Shown one piece after another: positions 17,142 to 26,222 of a stretch of 64,000 bases of DNA. Every line of letters starts with the position of its first letter. Position 1 is the first letter of the stretch. The notes below the pieces were generated by a model. The model did not search any database and was not told the origin of the DNA. It saw only the letters and a list, made by a program, of their open reading frames with translations. Source of the stretch: Silicimonas sp. (lineage in GTDB: Bacteria; Pseudomonadota; Alphaproteobacteria; Rhodobacterales; Rhodobacteraceae); contig JAJEAC010000106.1 in the NCBI GenBank assembly GCA_022824315.1, positions 22,487-86,486 on the forward strand, in the 5' to 3' direction. A program made the translations under genes and the position numbers.

Positions 17142-18713
17142 ATGTCATCACTTAAGGGATCACCCGCATTGGCAGGCGTCAGCCGCCGCGGCGTCCTCAA
17201 GGGCGCGACGGCACTTGGCACAGCCGCGCTCGTCACGCCTTGGGGCACGCCGCTCAGGGCGCAGCCCAAGCACGGCGGCACGCTGCGCGTCGGCATGGCC
17301 CACGGCTCGACGACCGACGCGATGGATCCGGGCAGCTGGGAAGCCGACTTCATGATCTTCCAGGCGCACACTCGGAACAACTACCTGACCGAAATCGCTA
17401 CGGACGGCTCCCTCGTTCCCGAACTGGCCGAAAGCTGGGAAGCCTCGCCGGATGCGAGGGTCTGGACATTCAATGTCCGCGAAGGCGTCGACTATCATTC
17501 CGGGCACAGGCTGGTCGCGGAGGACGTGATCGCCTCGATCGACCATCACCGCGGAGAAGACTCCACCTCTGCCGCAAAGCCGATCGTCGAGGACATCGTG
17601 GACATGAAGGCCGACGGCATGAACGTGATCATCACGCTTGCCAACGGCAATGCCGACTTCCCCTTCGTCCTGTCAGACTATCACCTTCCGATCCTTCCCG
17701 CGAAGGACGGCAAGATCGACCCGGAGACCCGTGACGGCTGCGGGCCGTTCCGGATCGTCGACCTCGAATTCGGCGTCGGCGCGCGCTACGAGCGCCACGA
17801 CGGCTACTGGAAGAGCGGCCTGCCCTATATCGACGCCATCGAGCAGTTCGTCATCCACGACGACGCCGCACGCCAGAACGCCCTGATCTCGGGCGAGGTC
17901 AACTACATCGACACGGTGGATCTCAATACCGTGTCGCTGCTCGGACGGGCCGCGGGCATCGAGATCCTTTCGGTGACCGGCACGCAGCATTACGGTCTCC
18001 CGATGGACACCCGCGCGGCACCCTTCGACGACGTGAACGTGAGGCAGGCGCTGAAATACGCGATCAACCGCCAGCAGCTCGTGGACACGATCCTGAACGG
18101 CTACGGCTCGCTCGGCAACGACCATCCGATCGGCCCGGGCCAGCGCTTCTTCAACACGGACCTGCCGCAGAAGGAGCTCGATCCCGACAAGTCGAAATTC
18201 CATCTCAAGCAGGCCGGCCTCGACAGCCTCAGCGTCGACATCCACCTCGCCGACGCGGCGTTCGCGGGCGCGATCGATGCGGGCGTCCTGTTCTCGGAAT
18301 CGGCAGCTTCGGCCGGCATCAGTCTCAACGTCGTGCGCGAGCCGAACGACGGCTACTGGAGCAACGTCTGGATGCAGAAGCCCTTTGTGGGCACGTATTG
18401 GGGCGGTCGCCCGACGGAGGACTGGATGTTCGCCACGGCCTACGCCGACGGCGTGCCCTGGAACGAGACCTACTGGAGCCACGACCGCTTCAACGAGCTT
18501 CTCGTCTCGGCACGCTCCGAACTCGACGAGAACCTGCGTCGCGAGATGTACTTCGAGATGCAGCAGCTTGTTTCGGACGAAGGCGGAATCATCATTCCGA
18601 TGTTCGCCGCCTATGTCGGCGCCTATAGCGACACCCTGGTCAAGCCGGACCAGGTCGCATCGAACTGGCGCAACGACGGCCATCGGATCGGCGAACGCTG
18701 GTGGTTCGCCTGA
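17142..18713 (+). CDS. ABC transporter substrate-binding protein, family 5 (peptide/opine/nickel type)
   Basis: 523 residues. The N-terminus holds a twin-arginine signal (SRRGVLKG at residues 14-21, hydrophobic stretch, likely cleavage after LRA at about residue 40), so it is exported folded to the periplasm. The mature part begins KHGGTLRVGM and contains the family-5 motifs LVPELAESWEASPDARVWTF and VNVRQALKYAINRQ. The ATG at 17142 is preceded by GGAGG at ideal spacing. The gap of 86 nt to the M81 gene breaks the overlap chain, and a separate promoter is possible. It delivers a di/oligopeptide-sized or cyclic amide compound to the following permeases. Confidence 0.93.
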   Translation: MSSLKGSPALAGVSRRGVLKGATALGTAALVTPWGTPLRAQPKHGGTLRVGMAHGSTTDAMDPGSWEADFMIFQAHTRNNYLTEIATDGSLVPELAESWEASPDARVWTFNVREGVDYHSGHRLVAEDVIASIDHHRGEDSTSAAKPIVEDIVDMKADGMNVIITLANGNADFPFVLSDYHLPILPAKDGKIDPETRDGCGPFRIVDLEFGVGARYERHDGYWKSGLPYIDAIEQFVIHDDAARQNALISGEVNYIDTVDLNTVSLLGRAAGIEILSVTGTQHYGLPMDTRAAPFDDVNVRQALKYAINRQQLVDTILNGYGSLGNDHPIGPGQRFFNTDLPQKELDPDKSKFHLKQAGLDSLSVDIHLADAAFAGAIDAGVLFSESAASAGISLNVVREPNDGYWSNVWMQKPFVGTYWGGRPTEDWMFATAYADGVPWNETYWSHDRFNELLVSARSELDENLRREMYFEMQQLVSDEGGIIIPMFAAYVGAYSDTLVKPDQVASNWRNDGHRIGERWWFA

Positions 18714-18726
18714 TCTGATCCGACTT

Positions 18727-18760
18727 GCCCCCGACCGGTCCCGGCGACCGCGTCGGGGGC
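18727..18760 (+). terminator. Strong hairpin between substrate-binding protein and permease genes
   Basis: GCCCCCGAC at 18727-18735 pairs with GTCGGGGGC at 18752-18760, and inside it CGGTC (18736-18740) pairs with GACCG (18746-18750), giving about 14 base pairs with one bulged base. It is followed by ATTATCTT rather than a clean T-run, so partial termination or protection of the upstream mRNA end is more likely than full termination. Such hairpins after the binding-protein gene commonly raise its level over the permeases. Confidence 0.6.
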
Positions 18761-18810
18761 ATTATCTTGCGACGGGCATGAGCGGACCGAAGTGACAGCA
18801 AGGGAATTAG

Positions 18811-19767
18811 ATGTCTCACATTGTCAACATGATCCTGAAGCGCATTGCGCTCGGCATCCTGACGCTCTTCGTCGTTTCGCTCATCATCTTCCTGGCCACC
18901 GAACTCCTGCCCGGGAACTTCGCCCAGGAAATCCTCGGCCAGTCGGCAACCCCTGAAACCGTCGCGGCGCTCAGGCGACAGCTTGGCCTGGACCAGCCGA
19001 TGCATGTGCGATACGCAATCTGGCTCACGGATGTCCTCCGGGGAGACTTCGGAGAGTCCCTTGCCAACGGCATGGCGGTGTCCGAGCTGATCGGGCGGCG
19101 CCTTGGCAACACGCTCTACCTGGCCCTCTATGCCGCCGCCATCGCCGTCCCCCTCTCGCTGGCGCTCGGCATTCTCGCCGCCCTGCTCAGGAACTCCTTC
19201 TTCGACCGCTTCGCGAACGCATCCGCCCTGACCTCAATCTCGTTCCCGGAGTTCTTCGTGGCCTACATCCTGATCTTTCTTCTCGCGGGGGCTGGAGGCG
19301 CGTTCCCGTCAATGGCCAACTTCCGGGGCGATCCGAGCTTCGGCGAATTCCTCTATCGCGCCTTCCTTCCGGCCCTCACGCTGACCCTCGTCGTGACCGC
19401 GCACATGATGCGGATGACGCGTGCGGCAATCATCAATCTCCTCGCCTCGCCTTACATCGAAATGGCGCATCTCAAGGGCATGAACCCGATGCGCGTTATC
19501 GTGAAGCATGCGCTTCCGAACGCGCTCGCCCCCATCATCAACGTGATCGCCCTGAACCTCGCCTACCTGATCACCGGCGTCGTGGTCGTGGAGGTGGTCT
19601 TCGTCTATCCCGGCCTGGGCCAGTTGATGGTCGACAGCGTTGCGGCACGCGACATGCCCGTCGTTCAGGGCGTCGCCCTGGTCTTTGCCGCAGCCTACGT
19701 GTTCCTGAACCTTGCAGCCGACGTGCTTGCGACCCTGTCGAATCCCCGCCTGGTGCACGGACGTTAG
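18811..19767 (+). CDS. ABC transporter permease, DppB/OppB type
   Basis: 318 residues with about six membrane segments, beginning with a hydrophobic helix (IALGILTLFVVSLIIFLATE) and the periplasmic ETVAALRRQLGLDQP segment typical of DppB-like permeases. The EAA-type coupling loop is near residue 215 (PYIEMAHLKGMNPMRVIVKH then ALPNA). It forms the inner-membrane channel with the next gene product. The ATG follows AAGGGA at good spacing. Confidence 0.93.
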   Translation: MSHIVNMILKRIALGILTLFVVSLIIFLATELLPGNFAQEILGQSATPETVAALRRQLGLDQPMHVRYAIWLTDVLRGDFGESLANGMAVSELIGRRLGNTLYLALYAAAIAVPLSLALGILAALLRNSFFDRFANASALTSISFPEFFVAYILIFLLAGAGGAFPSMANFRGDPSFGEFLYRAFLPALTLTLVVTAHMMRMTRAAIINLLASPYIEMAHLKGMNPMRVIVKHALPNALAPIINVIALNLAYLITGVVVVEVVFVYPGLGQLMVDSVAARDMPVVQGVALVFAAAYVFLNLAADVLATLSNPRLVHGR

Positions 19768-19775
19768 GGGCGGGG

Positions 19776-20699
19776 ATGGGACTCTTCACAGGACTGTTCT
19801 GGCTTGCCATCGCCGTCGTTCTCGGCCTGGCAGCCGGCTGGGTCTTCCGCATGGCCGTCGCTGCGGCGAGTCCCAGGCCGATCGCCCGAGAACTGCGGAC
19901 GGCGCCGCTCACCGCAAGCTTCGGCATGCTGATCATTCTGATCTACGTCCTTCTCGCCGTCTTTGCACCCCTCGTCGCGCCCTTTCCGGAGACCGAGGTT
20001 GTCGGCACCGAGTACCAGCCTTGGGACAACGTGCACCTTCTCGGCACTGACAACCTGGGCCGCGACATGCTGTCCCGGCTCATATATGCAGCGCGGAACA
20101 CGGTCGGAATCGCCTTCGTCACGACGGCGCTTGCCTTCATCCTGGGCGTCATGACGGGACTGCTCGCCGCCTCGGTCGGCGGGTGGGTCGACCAGGTGCT
20201 GAGCCGCGCGGTCGACGTGTTGATGGCGATCCCCGCACTCATCTTCGCGCTCCTGCTGCTGACCATCGTCGGCACCTCGATCGTCAACATGATTCTCGTG
20301 ATCGCGCTGATCGACAGCACGCGCGTGTTCCGGCTCGCGCGCGCCGTCGCCATGAACATCGTGGTCATGGACTATGTCGAGGCAGCCAGGCTTCGGGGCG
20401 AGGGACTCCTGCGCCTCAACCTCCGGGAAATCCTTCCGAACGCCATGGCGCCGCTTGTCGCGGAATTCGGCCTTCGCTTCTGCTTCGTCTTCCTGATGAT
20501 TTCCGCGCTCAGCTTCCTGGGTCTCGGCATTCAGCCGCCCACGGCGGACTGGGGGTCCATGGTGAAAGACAACGCAACGCTCATCTCGTTCGGAGACATC
20601 ACCCCGCTCCTGCCTGCAGGCGCGATCGCGCTCCTGACAGTCTGCGTGAATTTCGTCGTGGACTGGCAGCTGCACCGCGCAAGCGGGCTGAAGGAGTAA
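19776..20699 (+). CDS. ABC transporter permease, DppC/OppC type
   Basis: 307 residues with an N-terminal membrane helix and the DppC hallmark HLLGTDNLGRDMLSRLIY. Five further hydrophobic segments follow, plus the coupling loop DYVEAARLRGEGLLRLNLRE then ILPNA. It pairs with the DppB-like permease 8 nt upstream and is followed 4 nt later by the ATPase gene. Confidence 0.93.
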   Translation: MGLFTGLFWLAIAVVLGLAAGWVFRMAVAAASPRPIARELRTAPLTASFGMLIILIYVLLAVFAPLVAPFPETEVVGTEYQPWDNVHLLGTDNLGRDMLSRLIYAARNTVGIAFVTTALAFILGVMTGLLAASVGGWVDQVLSRAVDVLMAIPALIFALLLLTIVGTSIVNMILVIALIDSTRVFRLARAVAMNIVVMDYVEAARLRGEGLLRLNLREILPNAMAPLVAEFGLRFCFVFLMISALSFLGLGIQPPTADWGSMVKDNATLISFGDITPLLPAGAIALLTVCVNFVVDWQLHRASGLKE

Positions 20700-20703
20700 C
20701 GCC

Positions 20704-22335
20704 ATGCCGGACACGGACGACATCCTTCTGTCCATGAAGGACCTGTGCATCGAGGGCCGCACGGACGAGGAGTGGCTCGACATCGTCAAGGGCGTGGACC
20801 TGGAACTGCGCAAAGGGGAGGTCCTCGGCCTCATTGGCGAATCCGGTGCCGGCAAGTCCACGATCGGTCTCGCCGCCATGGGCTTTGCACGTGACGGCTG
20901 CCGCATCTCGGGCGGCGAGATCACCTTCGACGGAATCGACATGCGCAAGGCCGGCGAGGCAACGAAACGCAGACTGCGCGGACGGCGCATCGCATACGTG
21001 GCGCAGTCGGCCGCTGCCAGCTTCAATCCTGCCCACAAGCTGATCGACCAATACAGCGAAGGTCCGGTCAAGCACGGCGTCATGAGCCGCGACGAGGCGG
21101 AAAGCGACGCGACGGACCTCTATCGCCGCATGCAGCTGCCAGACCCGGACAGCATCGGATTCCGCTTTCCCCACCAGGTTTCGGGCGGCCAGCTCCAGCG
21201 GGCCATGACGGCAATGGCCATGGCCTGCCGTCCGGACCTGATCATCTTTGACGAGCCGACAACCGCGCTGGACGTCACCACGCAGATCGAGGTTCTTGCA
21301 GCCATCCGCGACATCGTCGAGCAGTTCGATACGGCCGCGCTTTACATCACCCACGATCTCGCTGTCGTCGCCCAGATGGCAGACAGGATCAAGGTCCTGC
21401 TGAAAGGCGAGGAGGTCGAGGAATCCGACACGCGATCCATGCTGGCGAACCCCACCCAAGACTACACCAAGTCCCTTTGGGCCGTGCGCACGCACGCACG
21501 TCTCGAGCAGCCGCCCGTGGGTGAAGGCAGACCTGTTCTTTCGATCCGGAACGTGACCGCAGGATACGGCTCCGTCGATGTGCTCAAGGACGTCAGCTTC
21601 GACATCCATCCCCGGCGCACCGTGGCCGTCGTTGGTGAATCCGGCTCCGGAAAGTCCACGACGGCACGGGTCATCACCGGGCTTCTTCCACCGCGGCGCG
21701 GCGAGGTGCTGTTCAATGGCGAAGCGCTCCCGCCAGACTTCCGCCGACGCTCCCGCGACCAGCTGAGACAGGCGCAGATGATCTACCAGATGGCGGACAC
21801 GGCACTCAATCCGAAGCTGAAGATCCGCGAACTCGTCGGTCGGCCCGCCCAGATGTATCTCGGCCTTCGCGGCAAGGCGTTGGAGGAACGAATTCGGGAG
21901 CTGCTCTCCCTCATCGAAATGGACCCGGACGACTACATCGACCGCCTTCCGTCCGAACTCTCCGGCGGACAGAAGCAGCGCATCGGCATCGCGCGCGCAC
22001 TCGCCGCCGAACCTCAATTCATCATCTGCGACGAGGTGACGTCGGCACTTGACCAGCTGGTGGCAGAAGGCATCCTGAAACTGCTCGACCGTCTTCAGGG
22101 AGAGTTCGACCTGGCATTCATGTTCATCACCCATGACCTTGCCACGGTGAAGGCCATCGCGGACGAAGTCGTGGTCATGAAGGACGGGGTGGTGGTCGAA
22201 AAGGGCCCAAAATCCGAGATGTTCCAACCGCCTCACGACCCGTACACCGAATTGCTCCTGTCCTCGGTTCCCGAGATGGATCCGGACTGGCTTACCGGGC
22301 TTCTCAAGGCGCGCGCGACAGCGGCCGACGGCTGA
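20704..22335 (+). CDS. Fused double ATPase of peptide-type ABC transporter (DppD-DppF fusion)
   Basis: 543 residues carrying two complete ATPase domains. Domain 1 has Walker A GESGAGKST, signature VSGGQLQRAM and Walker B LIIFDEPTTAL. Domain 2 (from about residue 275) has Walker A GESGSGKST, signature LSGGQKQRIG and Walker B FIICDEVTSAL, where Val replaces the usual Pro after DE. Both ATPases needed by the two-permease importer are therefore supplied by one chain. SD AAGGAG precedes the ATG. It completes the importer and is the last gene of the cluster. Confidence 0.95.
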   Translation: MPDTDDILLSMKDLCIEGRTDEEWLDIVKGVDLELRKGEVLGLIGESGAGKSTIGLAAMGFARDGCRISGGEITFDGIDMRKAGEATKRRLRGRRIAYVAQSAAASFNPAHKLIDQYSEGPVKHGVMSRDEAESDATDLYRRMQLPDPDSIGFRFPHQVSGGQLQRAMTAMAMACRPDLIIFDEPTTALDVTTQIEVLAAIRDIVEQFDTAALYITHDLAVVAQMADRIKVLLKGEEVEESDTRSMLANPTQDYTKSLWAVRTHARLEQPPVGEGRPVLSIRNVTAGYGSVDVLKDVSFDIHPRRTVAVVGESGSGKSTTARVITGLLPPRRGEVLFNGEALPPDFRRRSRDQLRQAQMIYQMADTALNPKLKIRELVGRPAQMYLGLRGKALEERIRELLSLIEMDPDDYIDRLPSELSGGQKQRIGIARALAAEPQFIICDEVTSALDQLVAEGILKLLDRLQGEFDLAFMFITHDLATVKAIADEVVVMKDGVVVEKGPKSEMFQPPHDPYTELLLSSVPEMDPDWLTGLLKARATAADG

Positions 22336-22457
22336 ACCGTACCGCATGCCTGCCTTTCCGGAAGGGCACCGTCAAAGGCGGCAGGCGATTTCACTCGCCC
22401 CTGACGCCGTGCATCCTCGGCATTCCGTCAAGTGGAGCTCCGCAGCGATCGGCATTG
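22329..22457. repeat. Diverged copy of the maiA 3' end (repeat copy 1)
   Basis: This stretch aligns almost without gaps to 23268-23397, which spans the last ~38 codons and the stop of maiA. By eye roughly 70% of bases match, for example GTCAAAGGCGG, CCTGACGCC, ATCCTCGGCA and GCGATCGGC. Read on the minus strand it gives NADRCGAPLDGMPRMHGV against NADRWGLLLDKLPRIRGV in maiA, then runs into a stop. It starts at the end of the ABC ATPase gene. It is a dead, same-orientation duplicate lying on the far side of the VapC remnant. Confidence 0.7.
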
Positions 22458-22627
22458 CCTCGCATGCCATGGGCCTTCCGAGCTTGGCCCGACCAACGGG
22501 CTACGAAACCTTCCAGAGACGCGTCTGCGAGGGCCATTGCGAAGAGGCGTGGAGCACCCTGAAAGGGATCGCTGGCCGACTTGTTTCCTCAATCGGCAAG
22601 CAATGCGGACCGCCGCCAACCGAAAGT

Positions 22628-23065
22628 ATGTTGGGCTACACCAATGTCATCAGCAACGCCATCAAGCCGCAGCCTTCCGCGTCCTTGATCGATTGGATGG
22701 CGTACCAACGGGACGAAGACTTGTTTGTCGCCTCGTTGACCATCGCCGAGATCCGGCGCGGCATTCCGGAACTGCCAAGTGGCAGGAGGAAGGATGCCCT
22801 GGATGTCCGGTTCGCGGGCAACGACGGACCGCAATCTCTGTTCGCGGGGCGAGTGCCGTCGTTTGACGACGGGGTCGGCCTGATCTCGGCGCGCTTGATG
22901 GCAGAGGGCAAGGCCGCGGGTCGCCCGCGCAGCGCCCTCGACATGATCCTTGCCGCGGTGGCGGAGGCGAACCACTGCATGATGGTGACGGATAACGAAT
23001 GGGATTTCAGGGGGCTACAGATTTTCAACCCCTTGCGCAAAGAAGCCGAGAAGGAATGGCAATGA
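22628..23065 (+). pseudogene. VapC-like PIN-domain toxin, probably inactive
   Basis: 145 residues with the PIN layout: NVISNAIKPQPSASLIDWM near the start, TIAEIRRGI (second acid), then RSALDMILAAVAEA and TDNEWDF (third and fourth acids). The family begins LDTNVIS, whose Asp is a metal ligand of the ribonuclease site. Here it reads MLGYTNVIS, as if three bases had been inserted into the GAC codon, so that Asp is lost. No VapB-like antitoxin is visible upstream. The gene lies between two copies of the maiA 3' end. I infer a decaying orphan toxin; the frame is otherwise intact. Confidence 0.7.
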
Positions 23066-23267
23066 AGGAACAATATCTCTGCCGACGACCCATTGACTCG
23101 TTGACTTGACCGAAGCTGAACGGCGATGTGCTCTCAATGTCGAAATGCGGACACGGAAATCAACTGCAAGTCACAACAACACTCTCAAGGAACCTGGACC
23201 ATCCCCGACGCCGCCGCCCTGATGACCAAATTGCCGTCCTTCGCCGGTTCGATCCGCCAGACGCCAG

Positions 23268-23397
23268 CCGCTGAACGGCACTTCATCCCTGCCTGTCCGG
23301 GTGCGCCTCGTCAAAGGCGGGCAGACGATCACAAGCCTCCCTGACGCCACGTATCCTCGGCAGTTTGTCAAGCAACAGTCCCCAGCGATCGGCGTTG
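23268..23397. repeat. maiA 3' end (repeat copy 2, intact)
   Basis: Counterpart of the diverged repeat at 22329-22457, in the same orientation. It covers the last codons of maiA, the stop codon and about 15 nt downstream. The 217 nt between the VapC stop and maiA (23066-23282) contain no other recognisable gene. Confidence 0.65.
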
Positions 23398-23906
23398 TAG
23401 AGTTGGGGAATCAGACACAGGTCGGCAAGTCCGGGACGGTCTCCGGAACAGAACGGCGCCTGTTCGAAACCGCCCAGCATTGCCTCGAACGCTACGAGAC
23501 CCTTGCCGATGAATTCCTGCATCCACTCGGTTCGCGCCGGCTCCTTGCCGCCGGTCGCCCGGTTCGAGACGGATAGATTGCAGACCGGATGCAGATCAAC
23601 GGCTATCACCATGGCTAGCGCCCTAACGCGAGCACGCTTGACCGGATTGTCGGGAAGCAAGGCAAGTCCGCGAGTTGAATCGAGGTATTCGAGGATTGCC
23701 AATGACTGGGTGAATCGATGCCCGTCAATGTCCAGCACCGGCACGAACCCCTGCGGATTCCGCGCCAGATGTTCCGGCCATATCTGTTCACGTTCAAGCA
23801 GGTTCACCGTCACCCGTTCATAGCTCAGATCAGCAAGGTTCAGCGCGATCCGCACCCGGTAGCTCGCCGAACTCTTGGGATAGTCGTAGAGTACGATGTC
23901 GCTCAC
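23283..23906 (-). CDS. maiA: Maleylacetoacetate isomerase (glutathione S-transferase zeta class)
   Basis: 207 residues. The N-terminal thioredoxin-like domain has LYDYPKSSASYRVRIALNL, where SSxSxRVR is the zeta-class glutathione-binding signature. QSLAILEYLD and the C-terminal helical domain DLCLIPQLYNADRWG complete the family pattern. It isomerises maleylacetoacetate to fumarylacetoacetate with glutathione as cofactor. The start is a GTG that overlaps the DUF2783 stop (GTGA). It is the last gene of the homogentisate operon and hands its product to fumarylacetoacetase encoded upstream. Confidence 0.93.
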   Translation of the reverse strand: MSDIVLYDYPKSSASYRVRIALNLADLSYERVTVNLLEREQIWPEHLARNPQGFVPVLDIDGHRFTQSLAILEYLDSTRGLALLPDNPVKRARVRALAMVIAVDLHPVCNLSVSNRATGGKEPARTEWMQEFIGKGLVAFEAMLGGFEQAPFCSGDRPGLADLCLIPQLYNADRWGLLLDKLPRIRGVREACDRLPAFDEAHPDRQG

Positions 23907-24085
23907 TTCGCCTCCTCGATGGCCGCTGCAAGTGTGGCTGGGTCACCTATCTGGTTGGCAAGAACAAGCACCAATCGCGCGTTCAGCTCCCTGCTCTCCT
24001 TGTCGCTCAATCCTTCGTGGGCCTTCAGGAGAGCCTCGTAGAAGCCATCCGGGTCGGACAGGTTCGGTTCCAGGTTGAGTGTCAT
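23903..24085 (-). CDS. DUF2783 domain protein
   Basis: 60 residues, MTLNLEPNLSDPDGFYEALL then AHEGLSDKESRELNARLVLV. This matches DUF2783, a small acidic domain regularly found next to FAD-dependent aromatic monooxygenases in alphaproteobacteria. It overlaps the monooxygenase stop by 4 nt (ATGA) and the maiA start by 4 nt. A role as a small partner or stabiliser of the monooxygenase is an inference from context. Confidence 0.85.
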   Translation of the reverse strand: MTLNLEPNLSDPDGFYEALLKAHEGLSDKESRELNARLVLVLANQIGDPATLAAAIEEAK

Positions 24086-25707
24086 TCGTCCCCCTTTCCG
24101 ACGGCGTTCCGGACGGATGCTTGAACTCCATCCAGATCGAGCTCCCGCCACCTTGCAGCGACATGCTGGTCCGGGCGAATGAGATACGCGGCGCTCGAGG
24201 CCTTTCCCAGGTACCTCTCCCTGAGCATGTCGCCGATTGACATATCGTTCAATGCACGACCTGCCACCGAAATTCCGTCCACTTTGGTTGCCTTGGGCAC
24301 CTCGATACCAAGGCCAAGCAGCGTGAACTCTCCCCCGAGCAGGTCGAGCAGGTACCCGTCATTCACGGGCGCGTCAGGCGCGGGCGCTCCGGGCCGCGAC
24401 CGCGCGGGCTGGCCAAGCATGTCGGGACCAAAGCCCGGCAGCGCGTTGTATGTGCAGGGCACGCTCAGGCGCCCGGAGTTCACCAGCGGGCGCGCGAAGG
24501 AGTGCCGTGCCGCCAAGGTCAGCACCGCGTCGCGAAAGGTCCGCGAGACTTCGGACTTGGGCGTCAGGAAATCCGTCGAACGGGTCGAGTTCAGGATGTT
24601 CTCGTCTGCCGCCTGGATGCGTTCGGCGTCGTAGCTGTCCAGGAGCGTCTCAGGGGCCAGCCCTCGAAGCACAAGGTCCAGCTTCCATGCAAGGTTCTCG
24701 GCATCCTGCACTCCGGAATTCGCCCCGCGCGCGCCGTAGGGTGACACCTGGTGAGCGCTGTCGCCGGCGAACAGCACCCGGCCATGGCGAAACCTCTCCA
24801 TCCTGCGGCACTGGAACGTGTAGATCGAACTCCACACGAGTTCATACTCCACGCCTTCGCCGAGCATGGCGTCAACGCGGGCAAGGATGTTCTCCTCCTT
24901 CAGTTCCTTGTCACGATCAATGTCCCACCCGATCTGAAAATCGATCCGCCAGATGTCATCCGGCTGCTTGTGGAGAAGTGCCGAATCCCCCGACCTGAAC
25001 CAGGGCTCGAACCAGAACCAGCGCTCGGTCGGGAAATCCGCCGTCATCCTGACGTCGGCGATCAGGAAATTGTCCTCGAACACGCGCCCCTTGAAGCCAA
25101 GTCCGAGCATGTTGCGCAACGGCGAGCGCGCCCCGTCGCATGCGATCAACCAGTCCGCTTCCAGATTGTAGGCACCCTCTGGCGTCATCACCTCAATCCG
25201 GATGACGTCCCGCCCTGCCTCGATCGCATCGACCCGGTTGCCGCCGCGAATCTCGATCTCGGCACCTTCCGCCCGCGCATGCTCGATCGCCTCAAACAGG
25301 AACTTCTCGAACCGGACCTGGCTGAGGTTGATGAAGGCAGGATACCTGTGCCCTTCCTCCGGCAAGAGGTCGAAGCTGTAGATCTCGTCCCTGTCGCGGA
25401 ACACCCGGCCCTTCTGCCAGATCACGCCCTCTTCCAGCATCCCGGGACCAGGGCCCAGCCGGTGTGCGATCTCGAGAGTGCGCTTGGAAAAGCAGATCGC
25501 GCGACTTCCCAGACCAACACCTTCATGATCGTCCAGAACAACCACTCGATGGCCTTTCCGGCCCAGGTCGAGCGCAGAGGCAAGTCCGGTCGGTCCGCCG
25601 CCTGCGATCACCACCGGGTGGCGCGCCGGCGTGGCTGCGCCCTGATCTTCGGACCGGCGATAGGGGTAGAGCCGGAGCGCAACCGGATAGCGGTCCCGAA
25701 GCGTCAC
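24082..25707 (-). CDS. FAD-dependent aromatic monooxygenase (MhpA / PHBH-like)
   Basis: 541 residues. VVIAGGGPTGLASALDLGRK is the FAD Rossmann motif. WLIACDGARSPLR is the DG motif that binds FAD and NAD(P)H in single-component aromatic hydroxylases, and VLFAGDSAHQVSPYGARG is the GD motif. A C-terminal thioredoxin-like domain follows, as in phenol and 3-hydroxyphenylpropionate hydroxylases. Its place in a homogentisate operon suggests it hydroxylates an aromatic precursor feeding that pathway, for example 3-hydroxyphenylacetate or a related phenol. I chose the GTG at 25707 because it overlaps the DinB stop (GTGA) and the family N-terminus begins there. Confidence 0.88.
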   Translation of the reverse strand: MTLRDRYPVALRLYPYRRSEDQGAATPARHPVVIAGGGPTGLASALDLGRKGHRVVVLDDHEGVGLGSRAICFSKRTLEIAHRLGPGPGMLEEGVIWQKGRVFRDRDEIYSFDLLPEEGHRYPAFINLSQVRFEKFLFEAIEHARAEGAEIEIRGGNRVDAIEAGRDVIRIEVMTPEGAYNLEADWLIACDGARSPLRNMLGLGFKGRVFEDNFLIADVRMTADFPTERWFWFEPWFRSGDSALLHKQPDDIWRIDFQIGWDIDRDKELKEENILARVDAMLGEGVEYELVWSSIYTFQCRRMERFRHGRVLFAGDSAHQVSPYGARGANSGVQDAENLAWKLDLVLRGLAPETLLDSYDAERIQAADENILNSTRSTDFLTPKSEVSRTFRDAVLTLAARHSFARPLVNSGRLSVPCTYNALPGFGPDMLGQPARSRPGAPAPDAPVNDGYLLDLLGGEFTLLGLGIEVPKATKVDGISVAGRALNDMSIGDMLRERYLGKASSAAYLIRPDQHVAARWRELDLDGVQASVRNAVGKGDE

Positions 25708-26222
25708 GAGAGGAATTCCCGAATGCAATCCTTCGCAATCGGCGCACGCTCCCACTCAAGAAAGAAGTCGTCGAGCTGCGGCGGCGCGATCCCCGCCTCA
25801 CCCACCTGAACGTGAGCCTGTCCCCGGTGATGAATCTGGTGCTGGAACAGATGCGGCAGAAGCGCGCCGACCCTCTCTTGGGTCTGAGTACCCGGGCGCT
25901 CGACAGCCATGCTACGGTCGAGATCAATGTCGCCTTCGCAGAAATTCATCAGATCCACGTCCAGCCTGGATTGTTCCACGGCAAGCGTGCTCACGTCCTC
26001 GATGTCGGGCATGGCGTAGACGGCGCGGCCAATGCCGGTTCCGTTCAATGCACCGAGGTAGAAGGCGTCCACCTTCCGAATGTGGTTCAAGGTCTTTGAC
26101 AACGAGGTAAAGAAGCCCGACCGCCTTGCCGTGAACGCGGCTTGATCCATCCCTGAGATCGCCTCGTGGAGCGTCCGGTTCGCGTACCGATTGTTGACCG
26201 CGAATTCGAAATAGGGGCTCAT
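25704..26222 (-). CDS. DinB-family protein
   Basis: 172 residues starting MSPYFEFAVNNRYANRTL. The pattern of an N-terminal NRYANR helix, KTLNHIRKVDAFYLGAL near residue 50 and LFQHQIHHRGQAHVQV near residue 130 gives the three His expected for the DinB/YfiT metal-binding four-helix bundle. Many DinB proteins are thiol transferases or metal-dependent enzymes of small-molecule pathways. Here it overlaps both neighbours by 4 nt in the homogentisate operon; a glutathione/thiol-linked or isomerase role in the aromatic pathway is possible but unproven. Confidence 0.82.
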   Translation of the reverse strand: MSPYFEFAVNNRYANRTLHEAISGMDQAAFTARRSGFFTSLSKTLNHIRKVDAFYLGALNGTGIGRAVYAMPDIEDVSTLAVEQSRLDVDLMNFCEGDIDLDRSMAVERPGTQTQERVGALLPHLFQHQIHHRGQAHVQVGEAGIAPPQLDDFFLEWERAPIAKDCIREFLS

